Of a DNA stretch of 64,000 nucleotides, positions 57,253-64,000 are shown in pieces; the stretch's first letter is position 1, and every line of letters begins with the position of its first letter. Origin of the DNA: Kosakonia oryziphila (GTDB lineage: Bacteria > Pseudomonadota > Gammaproteobacteria > Enterobacterales > Enterobacteriaceae). Both the position numbers and the translations under genes were made by a program. The notes below the pieces were generated by a model. It did no database searches. It was given only the letters and a program-made list of their open reading frames with translations, and was not told the DNA's origin. The DNA is taken from NCBI RefSeq assembly GCF_900094795.1, contig NZ_FMBC01000012.1, positions 35,931-99,930 of the forward strand. The letters are read 5' to 3'.

Positions 57253-57795
57253 ATGAACGCTAAAGCAATTGCAATTATTATTGGTATGTCTCTGATAGCT
57301 AGCAACGCTTACGCAGCTAACGAAGGTGCAGGAAAAATCACTTTCACGGGTTCAATCATTGATGCCCCTTGCTCTATCGAGCCAGGCTCATTGGAGCAGG
57401 TCATCCCATTAGGCGCTATTTCTAGTCTTGCTCTGGCAGATAATGGTAACACTGGTGTATCTCAACCCGAACCTTTCAGCATTGAACTGAAAGACTGCGT
57501 TATTACTACTGCAGGTACTAAAGATAAGGTATCTGTAACTTTCACTGGTGCTGCTTCTTCATATGACCCTACCAGCCTGGGTTTGATTGGTACTGCGGAA
57601 GGTGCTTACATTCTTATTTCTCAGGCAGACGGTGCAAAAGTGACGTTGAATACCCCAACTTCGGTTCAAACTGTGACTAATGGCACCAACAATACTCTAA
57701 GCTTTACTGCGGCGCTGAAAGGTGGCGGAGCAAGTGCTGAGATTAAACCGGGTAGTTTCCAGGTTCCAACTAACTTCGTACTATCCTACCAGTAA
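57253..57795 (+). CDS. major fimbrial subunit (FimA/PapA-like)
   Basis: The 180-residue pilin has a signal peptide ending ASNAYA (about residue 21), the N-terminal donor strand GKITFTGSIIDAPC, a Cys40-Cys82 disulfide pair and the C-terminal penultimate Tyr (LSYQ) used for chaperone binding. It is first in the operon and separated from the usher by a strong hairpin, as expected for the most abundant subunit. It lies opposite the Roc-like regulatory operon. Confidence 0.92.
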   Translation: MNAKAIAIIIGMSLIASNAYAANEGAGKITFTGSIIDAPCSIEPGSLEQVIPLGAISSLALADNGNTGVSQPEPFSIELKDCVITTAGTKDKVSVTFTGAASSYDPTSLGLIGTAEGAYILISQADGAKVTLNTPTSVQTVTNGTNNTLSFTAALKGGGASAEIKPGSFQVPTNFVLSYQ

Positions 57796-57812
57796 GTTTA
57801 TTTGTAGTGCTA

Positions 57813-57847
57813 AACAACCTGCGGCAGTTCTGCCGTAGGTTGTTTTC
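57813..57847 (+). terminator. terminator/attenuator after the major pilin gene
   Basis: AACAACCTGCGGCAG pairs with CTGCCGTAGGTTGTT (15 bp with one wobble), ending in TTGTTTTC. It lies between the pilin and usher genes, so it probably lets most transcripts stop after the major subunit. Confidence 0.85.
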
Positions 57848-58076
57848 TAAAGTTATAGAATTGTTTTATTAAGCACTAAGAAGTGTTTCAACTGATGTAT
57901 TTTATGATGTTTTTATTTTGATTTTCTGAATTTTTTATTTGCTGAGATATCGAAAATATAAAGAAGCAGTATGGGGAGAGATCTTAATTCTGTGTACCTT
58001 CAACAGACTTGAAAACCCATGGATTACTACCCAGCAATACAGTTCAGAATTAATTATAACAAAAGAGGCTTTATTC

Positions 58077-60593
58077 ATGGTGCGTTATTTTTCTCGCGCC
58101 CTGTTTTCCATCTTGTGCCAAGTCAGTCTGGGCAGCAGTATATTGCTCGGTATGCTGGGCCTGGCCCGGGCAGAAGATATCCAGTTCAATACGGATGTCT
58201 TGGATCTCAAGGATCGTGACAATATTGATTTAGGCCAGTTTTCGCATAAAGGTTTTATTTTACCTGGGACTTATGAACTTGCTCTCAGCCTGAATAACAG
58301 GGTGCAACAAGCGCGTCCGATTACATTTCTGGCACCTGACGATGACCCGAAAGGTAGTCAGGCGTGTCTGAGTAAAGAGATAGTGGAGCAGTTTGGTTTG
58401 ACCGCAGGTGCACAACGGGGGTTGATGTGGTGGCATCAAGACCAGTGCCTTGATCTGACCAGCTTGAATGGGCTTCAGGTCCGGGCGGATCTTGGTAACA
58501 GCACTCTGTATATCAGTATCCCGCAGGTATTTCTGGAATACAGTAATGCAAACTGGGATCCACCATCACGTTGGGAAGAAGGGCTACCGGGCATTATTCT
58601 GGATTACAACCTGAATACTCAGGTTCAGCGACAGAACAAGGAAGGTGCTCAGAATTACACCCTCAGCGGTAACGGGGTGACAGGGGCAAATCTGGGACCG
58701 TGGCGTCTGCGCGCCAGTTGGCAGTCCAGAATCGACCACAAGAACAATTCGGCAAACGAGAATACCCGCAGTTTTGACTGGACGCAGTTCACATCCTACC
58801 GTGCGATCACATCGCTGCGCGCCAGGCTGACACTGGGAGAAGATTTTCTGCATTCCGACATTTTCGACAGCTTTCGCTTCACTGGGGGCAGTCTGGTCTC
58901 AGACGACAATATGTTGCCTCCAAACTTGCGTGGTTATGCGCCAGAGGTCACTGGTGTAGCACGTAGTAATGCCAAAGTAGTAATAACTCAGCAAGGTAGA
59001 GTACTCAAGGAAGTACTGGTCGCATCCGGGCCATTCCGTATCCAGGATCTGGATAGTGCGGTATCTGGTGCACTGGATGTACAGGTTGAAGAGGCCGATG
59101 GCAGCGTGCAGCGCTTCCAGGTGGATACATCCACCATTCCATACCTGACAAGACCAGGGCAGGTGCGTTTCAAGTTGGCGACGGGTCGCCCAACTGACGG
59201 ACAACATAAAGTTATTGGGCCAACATTTGCTACGGGTGAGTTCTCATGGGGCGTAAGCAATGGTTGGTCAATGTACGGTGGTGGGTTAGGTGGCAATGAC
59301 TATTCAGCCCTGTCACTTGGTATTGGCCGTGATTTGATGGTGTTAGGCGCTTTATCTGCGGACATAACCCGCTCTAAGGCCTGGCTACCATCGCAAGGAA
59401 CTCAACAGGGAGATTCCTACCGCCTGAGTTATTCGAAGCGCTTTGATGATACCAATAGCCAGGTAACCTTTGCTGGTTACCGCTTCTCCGACAGTGGTTT
59501 TATGTCGATGGCTGATTATCTGAGTGCTAAAGATAACCCCAATGGCAATGGGATAAGTACTGGCCGTAGCAAGGAAATGTATACCCTGTCCTTCAGCCAG
59601 CAGTTCGAGTCTTTGGCGATGAGTGGCTACCTGAACTACAGCCATCAGACTTACTGGAACCAGGGGGCCAGTGACCGTTATGACCTGACGGTTGCACGGT
59701 ATTTTGATATTGGTCACTTTCGTAACATTAACCTGTCTTTGACGGCATACCGTAACAAATTCAGCAACATAAGGGATGACGGCATGTATCTGTCACTGTC
59801 GATGCCATGGGGAAGCAGCGGCATGATGGGCTATAACGGTTCTTACACTGGAGGTGCCAATACCCACTCGATCAACTACTCCGATCGCGTTGGTGATACC
59901 GACAACTATACGGTCCGGGCAGGTATGTCGAATAGCGATGCCGACTTCAGCGGCTATTACTCACACCGCGGGACGTTGGCACAGATGAATGGCATGGCCA
60001 GTTACCGTTCGGGGCAGTATAGCTCAGTTGGGTTGTCCATGTCGGGCGGCGCCACCCTAACAGGTGAAGGTGGCGCATTACATCGCGTATCCCGGATGGG
60101 CGGGACACGAATGTTGATCGATACCGATGGTGTTGCAGGTGTCCCCGTGGGTGGCTATGGCAACACAGTTAACTCCAACATCTTCGGCAAAGCGGTGGTG
60201 GCGGATGTAAACAGTTATCACCGCAGCAGTGTACGTATCGACGTTGACAAACTGGCGGATAACGCCCAGGCAACCGACTCAGTACAGCAAGGTTCGTTGA
60301 CCGAAGGAGCCATTGGTTATCGCCATTTTGAAGTGGTAGCGGGGGAGAAGGCGATGGCGGTCATACGCCTGGCCGATGGTTCGGTTCCACCGTTCGGCGC
60401 CACAGTGGTGAATGCTAAGCAGCAGGAAACCGGCATAGTCAATGACGCGGGCAATGTCTACCTTAGCGGTATCAACCCGGGTGAAGTCATGACCGTGCGC
60501 TGGAACAATGCCGAGCAGTGCCGCATTACGCTGCCGAATGAAATAAAAGTGGAAATGACCACTAACATTCTGTTGCCTTGTAGAAAAGAGTAA
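58077..60593 (+). CDS. outer-membrane fimbrial usher
   Basis: The 838-residue usher has a signal peptide (about 1-33, ending LARAED), the PapC N-terminal chaperone-binding domain (from IQFNTDVLD), a 24-strand barrel with a plug domain near residues 250-330 (GYAPEVTGVARSNAKVVITQQG) and C-terminal domains with PPFGATV and a final ITLPNEIK-type segment. It secretes and orders the pilus subunits. The start MVRYFSRALF follows AGAGG at 58064; a 46-codon upstream extension lacks a site. Usher precedes chaperone, as in pap operons. Confidence 0.94.
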   Translation: MVRYFSRALFSILCQVSLGSSILLGMLGLARAEDIQFNTDVLDLKDRDNIDLGQFSHKGFILPGTYELALSLNNRVQQARPITFLAPDDDPKGSQACLSKEIVEQFGLTAGAQRGLMWWHQDQCLDLTSLNGLQVRADLGNSTLYISIPQVFLEYSNANWDPPSRWEEGLPGIILDYNLNTQVQRQNKEGAQNYTLSGNGVTGANLGPWRLRASWQSRIDHKNNSANENTRSFDWTQFTSYRAITSLRARLTLGEDFLHSDIFDSFRFTGGSLVSDDNMLPPNLRGYAPEVTGVARSNAKVVITQQGRVLKEVLVASGPFRIQDLDSAVSGALDVQVEEADGSVQRFQVDTSTIPYLTRPGQVRFKLATGRPTDGQHKVIGPTFATGEFSWGVSNGWSMYGGGLGGNDYSALSLGIGRDLMVLGALSADITRSKAWLPSQGTQQGDSYRLSYSKRFDDTNSQVTFAGYRFSDSGFMSMADYLSAKDNPNGNGISTGRSKEMYTLSFSQQFESLAMSGYLNYSHQTYWNQGASDRYDLTVARYFDIGHFRNINLSLTAYRNKFSNIRDDGMYLSLSMPWGSSGMMGYNGSYTGGANTHSINYSDRVGDTDNYTVRAGMSNSDADFSGYYSHRGTLAQMNGMASYRSGQYSSVGLSMSGGATLTGEGGALHRVSRMGGTRMLIDTDGVAGVPVGGYGNTVNSNIFGKAVVADVNSYHRSSVRIDVDKLADNAQATDSVQQGSLTEGAIGYRHFEVVAGEKAMAVIRLADGSVPPFGATVVNAKQQETGIVNDAGNVYLSGINPGEVMTVRWNNAEQCRITLPNEIKVEMTTNILLPCRKE

Positions 60594-60692
60594 CAGTCGC
60601 AAATTAGATCTTTGAACAGTAAAAGGACCCTTCGTCTGCTGGCTTTTGAGCCTGCCGGGATGGTGTCCATTTGGAAAATGTAGGTAATGATA

Positions 60693-61454
60693 ATGAAGAA
60701 ATTTTTTGTTAAGAGTCTGCTGACTGGTGTTGCGTTAGCCATGCTGGCTACGCCTTCTCTGGCAGCTATTTCACTGGATCGGACACGCGTGGTATTTGCG
60801 GGAAATGAGAAGTCAGTCAGTCTGACCGTACGCAACCAAAACCCTGAACTGCCCTATCTTGCTCAGGGGTGGCTGGAGGATGAACACGGAGTCAAGCTTG
60901 AGGGAAACAGTGCATTTACCGTGCTACCTCCTGTACAACGAATTGAACCCAAAGGACAGACCCAGGTAAAAATCCAGGCAACTCCTGGTGCCAACTTGTT
61001 GCCGCAGGACCGTGAATCACTGTTCTACTTCAACCTGCGGGAAATACCGCCGAAAAGTGACAAATCAAACGTATTGCAGATAGCGCTGCAGACGCGCATC
61101 AAAATGTTTTATCGTCCGGCTGCGCTGGCCGAAGCAGCGGTTAAGCAGCAGGGTACTCCCTATCAGGAGCAACTGACGCTGAGTAAAAATGGCGACCAAT
61201 ACACCGTCCACAATCCAACGCCGTATTTTGTGACATTGATTGGTTTCAGTGCCAGGAAAGGAGGTGATGTGGTTAAAGGTTTCGAACCAGTAATGGTGCC
61301 ACCTAAGGGGAGTATCAAACTGGGGGGCAGTGCAGCGGCATTAGGGGCGACTCCGGTACTGGTATATATCAATGATTACGGTGGCCAGCCTGCATTAACT
61401 TTCCGTTGTAGTGGTAACAGTTGCAAGGTTGATGTAAGCAAGCGCGACAAATAA
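60693..61454 (+). CDS. periplasmic pilus chaperone (PapD-like)
   Basis: The 253-residue chaperone has a signal peptide to about residue 25 (ending SLAAI), a PapD N-terminal Ig domain with TRVVFAGNEKSVSLTVRN and ALQTRIKMFYRP, and a C-terminal domain. It caps subunits by donor-strand complementation with its G1 strand (about 105-120; the short F1-G1 loop suggests FGS type). An ATG two codons earlier (60687) is an alternative start. It lies about 100 bases after the usher. Confidence 0.93.
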   Translation: MKKFFVKSLLTGVALAMLATPSLAAISLDRTRVVFAGNEKSVSLTVRNQNPELPYLAQGWLEDEHGVKLEGNSAFTVLPPVQRIEPKGQTQVKIQATPGANLLPQDRESLFYFNLREIPPKSDKSNVLQIALQTRIKMFYRPAALAEAAVKQQGTPYQEQLTLSKNGDQYTVHNPTPYFVTLIGFSARKGGDVVKGFEPVMVPPKGSIKLGGSAAALGATPVLVYINDYGGQPALTFRCSGNSCKVDVSKRDK

Positions 61455-61535
61455 TTACTCGCTATCAATGTTATGGCAGAAGGCGCCGGGTGGGTATCCG
61501 TGAAGAAAAAACAAGGGAAAACAAGGGAAACAATC

Positions 61536-62054
61536 ATGTTTGCTTATCGGCCTAAGGCACAGTTTGCTCACAAGAGCCTTTGGTTTATGGCTATCGGCAT
61601 GCTGTTTTGTCTGACTACTGCACAAGCCAGCAACCAGCTTCCGCTAACCATCAAAGGGATTGTGATGACGGGACCTGGTTGTCTGGTGAATGGCGATACC
61701 GCGATTGATGTGAACTTTGGCAGTGCCTTGCAGACCACCAGCATTGATGGCAACAACTATGCCACGCCAGTACCGTTTTCCCTGAACTGTACCGGTAACC
61801 CATCGAACCTGCGTCTGCAATTCCAGGGGGCGGTTAGCAGCTTTGATTCCAATGTGTTGGCAACCAATTTTGCGGATTTGGGGATCAAGTTATTGAAACC
61901 GGACAACAATGTTTTAGCGCCGGGGGAATGGTTTTCCTTCAGCTATTCGGCCACACCACCTGCCATCAGTGCAGTGCCGGTTAAACGGGCAGGGGCCATT
62001 CTGCCTGGAGGGGTGTTCAACAGTACGGCAACGCTGCTGGTAGAGGTGTTATGA
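61536..62054 (+). CDS. minor fimbrial subunit 1
   Basis: The 172-residue pilin-like protein has a signal peptide ending TAQAS (about residue 29), an N-terminal strand LPLTIKGIVMTGPGC and the motif DGNNYATPVPFSLNC shared with the next two genes. It probably forms part of the tip fibre or an adaptor (PapE/F/K role). The start MFAYRPK follows AAGGGA, within a tandem ACAAGGGAAA repeat. Its stop overlaps the next start (ATGA). Confidence 0.85.
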   Translation: MFAYRPKAQFAHKSLWFMAIGMLFCLTTAQASNQLPLTIKGIVMTGPGCLVNGDTAIDVNFGSALQTTSIDGNNYATPVPFSLNCTGNPSNLRLQFQGAVSSFDSNVLATNFADLGIKLLKPDNNVLAPGEWFSFSYSATPPAISAVPVKRAGAILPGGVFNSTATLLVEVL

Positions 62055-62533
62055 AAGAGAACATTGGATTATGGCACACCCTGATCCTTGCGATCGTAAT
62101 GGGGAATGCATTACCGGTGCAGGCCGTGGATGTCAACTTCACCGGTACCCTGGTCGTGCCGCCGCCCTGTGTGATTAACAGCAACAACGATATCTCAGTG
62201 GATTTTGGCACCGACATGTTAACCGGGCGGATAGACGGGATTAATTACGAACAACCCATTGTTTATACACTGGATTGCACAGGTGCGACTTCCGCAACGC
62301 TGAAACTGCAATTTCAGGGGAGCGGGGCGGGGTTTGATGCCAGTGTGCTCGGTACCAGCAAAAGCACTCTGGGCTTAGAACTCCGCAATGATGGCGTAAA
62401 GTTACCGTTAAATACCTGGATCAATTTTATCGACCCGGCACGACCGGTGCTGACGGCCGTGCCGGTCAAAGGTGGCAGCTTAAGTGGCGGGACATTTACC
62501 GCAGCGTCGACATTGGTTGTGGATTATCAGTAA
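62051..62533 (+). CDS. minor fimbrial subunit 2
   Basis: The 160-residue pilin-like protein has a signal peptide ending PVQAV (about 25), VNFTGTLVVPPPC, DGINYEQPIVYTLDC and a C-terminal VVDYQ. It is a paralogue of its neighbours on both sides and is translationally coupled to minor subunit 1. Its position in the pilus cannot be told. Confidence 0.85.
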   Translation: MKENIGLWHTLILAIVMGNALPVQAVDVNFTGTLVVPPPCVINSNNDISVDFGTDMLTGRIDGINYEQPIVYTLDCTGATSATLKLQFQGSGAGFDASVLGTSKSTLGLELRNDGVKLPLNTWINFIDPARPVLTAVPVKGGSLSGGTFTAASTLVVDYQ

Positions 62534-62543
62534 GGGAAGGCCA

Positions 62544-63014
62544 ATGAAAAGAAAACGTGTCGCGTTAGCCACAGGACTGATCATGTTGGGTTTGATAACC
62601 CAATTGGGACATGCCGTGCAGGTGAATTTTCATGGCGGTCTGGTGGAGGCGCTGCCTTGTACTATCAGTAACGGTGAACTGATCGAAGTGGACTTCGGAG
62701 ATAACCTGGTGATTCGCAACCTTAATGGGGTGAACTACAGTAAGCCGGTACCTTACCAGATCGACTGTAGCGCTGCCGGAATAGTTCGGATGAGCATACA
62801 GGGTACCGCCACCAGTTTTGATGATGCGGCGATTCAGACCAACATACCGGGATTGGGTATTCACATGGAGTTGACTGATGGAAGTCCGTTTTATCTGAAT
62901 ACGTTTATAAGTCAAATCCCGCCAATTCAGGCGGTACCAGTGGCAGATCCAGCACAGCCACCAAATCCGGGGGCATTTACTGCCCGTGCGACGTTGCTGG
63001 CCGAATATCAATAG
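62544..63014 (+). CDS. minor fimbrial subunit 3
   Basis: The 156-residue pilin-like protein has a signal peptide ending LGHAV, VNFHGGLVEALPC, NGVNYSKPVPYQIDC and a C-terminal LLAEYQ. It is the third member of the tandem paralogous set. An AAGGGAAGG site precedes the ATG, which lies 10 bases after the previous stop; a longer in-frame start overlaps the previous gene and was rejected. Confidence 0.85.
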   Translation: MKRKRVALATGLIMLGLITQLGHAVQVNFHGGLVEALPCTISNGELIEVDFGDNLVIRNLNGVNYSKPVPYQIDCSAAGIVRMSIQGTATSFDDAAIQTNIPGLGIHMELTDGSPFYLNTFISQIPPIQAVPVADPAQPPNPGAFTARATLLAEYQ

Positions 63015-63024
63015 GAGCAGTTTG

Positions 63025-63570
63025 ATGAAGCGAGGACAGGTATTATCACGTAATGGTCTGGCATTGCTTTTGGCCAGCTCGTTTTTATTTTGCAAATCAG
63101 TGCAAGCCGTCGAGAACCTCGAATTTAAGGGAGCGCTGGTGAATGCGCCTTGTTCCCTGCGCCCGGGTGATGAGGCGATGGAGCTGAATTTTGGTCCACT
63201 GATTAATAAATACCTTTATTCCAATACGCGCACCCCAGGACAGCTTTTTTCGTTGCATCTTGATGACTGCGATACGGCTGTCGCAACGGGAGTCAAGCTG
63301 ACATTCATGGGCACCGAGAGTATGCAGTTGCCAGGATTGTTGGCGCTGGATGCCAGCAGTGTGGCCCGCGGAGTAGCAGTGGGGATGGAAACGGTAGGCG
63401 GTCAGGCATTACCGCTCAATATTCAGGGCAGCACCACGGCGCTAACGCAGGGCAATATGGTAATTGCCCTACAGGCGTATGTGCAGGCAGAACCGGAGGC
63501 CAGAGCCAGCCAGGGGATAGTCGAAGGGGGATTTACGGCCACGGCAACCTTTGCTCTGGAGTACCAGTAA
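63025..63570 (+). CDS. minor fimbrial subunit 4
   Basis: The 181-residue pilin has a signal peptide ending KSVQAV (about 27), NLEFKGALVNAPCSLRPGD, a second Cys in HLDDCDTA and the end TFALEYQ. It is closer to ordinary FimA/PapK-type adaptors than to the three-gene paralogous set before it. AGGAG precedes the ATG. It is the last subunit before the probable tip adhesin. Confidence 0.87.
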   Translation: MKRGQVLSRNGLALLLASSFLFCKSVQAVENLEFKGALVNAPCSLRPGDEAMELNFGPLINKYLYSNTRTPGQLFSLHLDDCDTAVATGVKLTFMGTESMQLPGLLALDASSVARGVAVGMETVGGQALPLNIQGSTTALTQGNMVIALQAYVQAEPEARASQGIVEGGFTATATFALEYQ

Positions 63571-63611
63571 TCAATCGTGCCTTATCTTTTCCTGTCCTGA
63601 AACCTGACAAT

Positions 63612-64000
63612 ATGTACAACATTGTGAAACGAATGAAATTACTAATTGCTTTACTCTGCCTGATGGCCACAACATCCAGTTTTGCTGCGTTCACTATTAC
63701 CAGTGCACAATTCGACTACACAACAAAAGAGCTGTTCTTTACCTATACTGACGGGGTTGAACAATTCAATACTGTAAATATCAGACCGAAAACCACCTCG
63801 TGGTTTAACGTGTGTGTGACCGGTGTGAATGTTGGATGGAATGCCTTCGCCACTGATTCCTACTGCGCCTTTAGTTATAGTACTGGCTACGCAAATAATT
63901 ACTATTACTGGTCTGATTTCCAGAAGGAATTAATGATAAGGACAGGACTCGGGACGGGAGGAAGCTGGAAAGGAGGGACCTCTCAGATGAACACAAACAC
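63612..64000 (+). CDS. probable fimbrial tip adhesin (5' part; runs off the right edge)
   Basis: 129 codons are open to the window end. A signal peptide (MKLLIALLCLMATTSSFA within the N-terminus) is followed by a Tyr/Trp-rich sequence (FDYTTKELFFTYTDGVEQ, NNYYYWSDF) with two Cys residues and no pilin N-terminal strand. A two-domain adhesin, with lectin domain first and pilin domain later, would look like this at the end of a pap-ordered operon. An ATG at 63633 is an alternative start; neither has a clear ribosome site. The family of the receptor-binding domain was not recognised. Confidence 0.72.
   Translation, partial: MYNIVKRMKLLIALLCLMATTSSFAAFTITSAQFDYTTKELFFTYTDGVEQFNTVNIRPKTTSWFNVCVTGVNVGWNAFATDSYCAFSYSTGYANNYYYWSDFQKELMIRTGLGTGGSWKGGTSQMNTN

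Overview
The window comes from the chromosome of a nitrogen-fixing member of the Enterobacteriaceae. The nif cluster has the Klebsiella/Kosakonia gene order (divergent nifJ, then nifHDKTY, nifENX, nifU), and most products match Klebsiella-type proteins in length and residues as I remember them. The flanking genes (treZ-treY-glgX, lysC next to dat-ddc, a plant-associated style gene set) make Kosakonia my best guess. The genus is inferred, not shown.

Layout. (1) 1-12.7 kb: structural and cofactor nif genes, with four sigma-54 (-24/-12) promoters and NifA upstream activator sites (UAS) placed in front of nifJ, nifH, nifE and nifU. Terminators follow nifY, nifX (candidate) and nifJ. (2) 12.8-21.8 kb: mixed metabolic genes: a HAD hydrolase, an MFS transporter plus amidase facing a LysR regulator and cupin gene, a LysR/SDR divergent pair, and a class A beta-lactamase. 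(3) 22-26.6 kb: a formate dehydrogenase-N type operon whose catalytic subunit carries Cys where the E. coli enzymes carry selenocysteine. (4) 26.7-33.1 kb: treZ-treY-glgX, for making trehalose from glycogen or maltodextrins. (5) 33.1-37.8 kb: TehA-like transporter, a DUF1471 protein, a histidine-rich membrane protein with an ECF-like sigma factor, a DigH-like lipoprotein and a VF530 protein. (6) 38-43 kb: an aspartokinase divergent from dat and ddc, which together form a route from aspartate to 1,3-diaminopropane. (7) 43-48.8 kb: nickel/cobalt permease, 2-hydroxyacid dehydrogenase, MarR-like regulator, DUF969/DUF979/DUF2891 genes. (8) 48.9-64 kb: a four-gene phosphorelay and c-di-GMP operon (NarL-type regulator, two hybrid kinases, REC-EAL phosphodiesterase), divergent from a P-pilus-ordered chaperone-usher operon that runs off the right end in a probable tip adhesin.

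How it works together. NifA and sigma-54 drive pyruvate:flavodoxin oxidoreductase (NifJ), nitrogenase (NifHDK) and FeMo-cofactor assembly (NifE/N/X/Y). The last module is the most novel one. Its gene content matches the Roc/Sad systems that control cup fimbriae in Pseudomonas aeruginosa, but the regulator is RcsB-like, the sensors have a different periplasmic part, and the whole block is visibly more AT-rich than its neighbours, which suggests acquisition as a unit. No tRNA, rRNA, insertion sequence, CRISPR array or origin was recognised.
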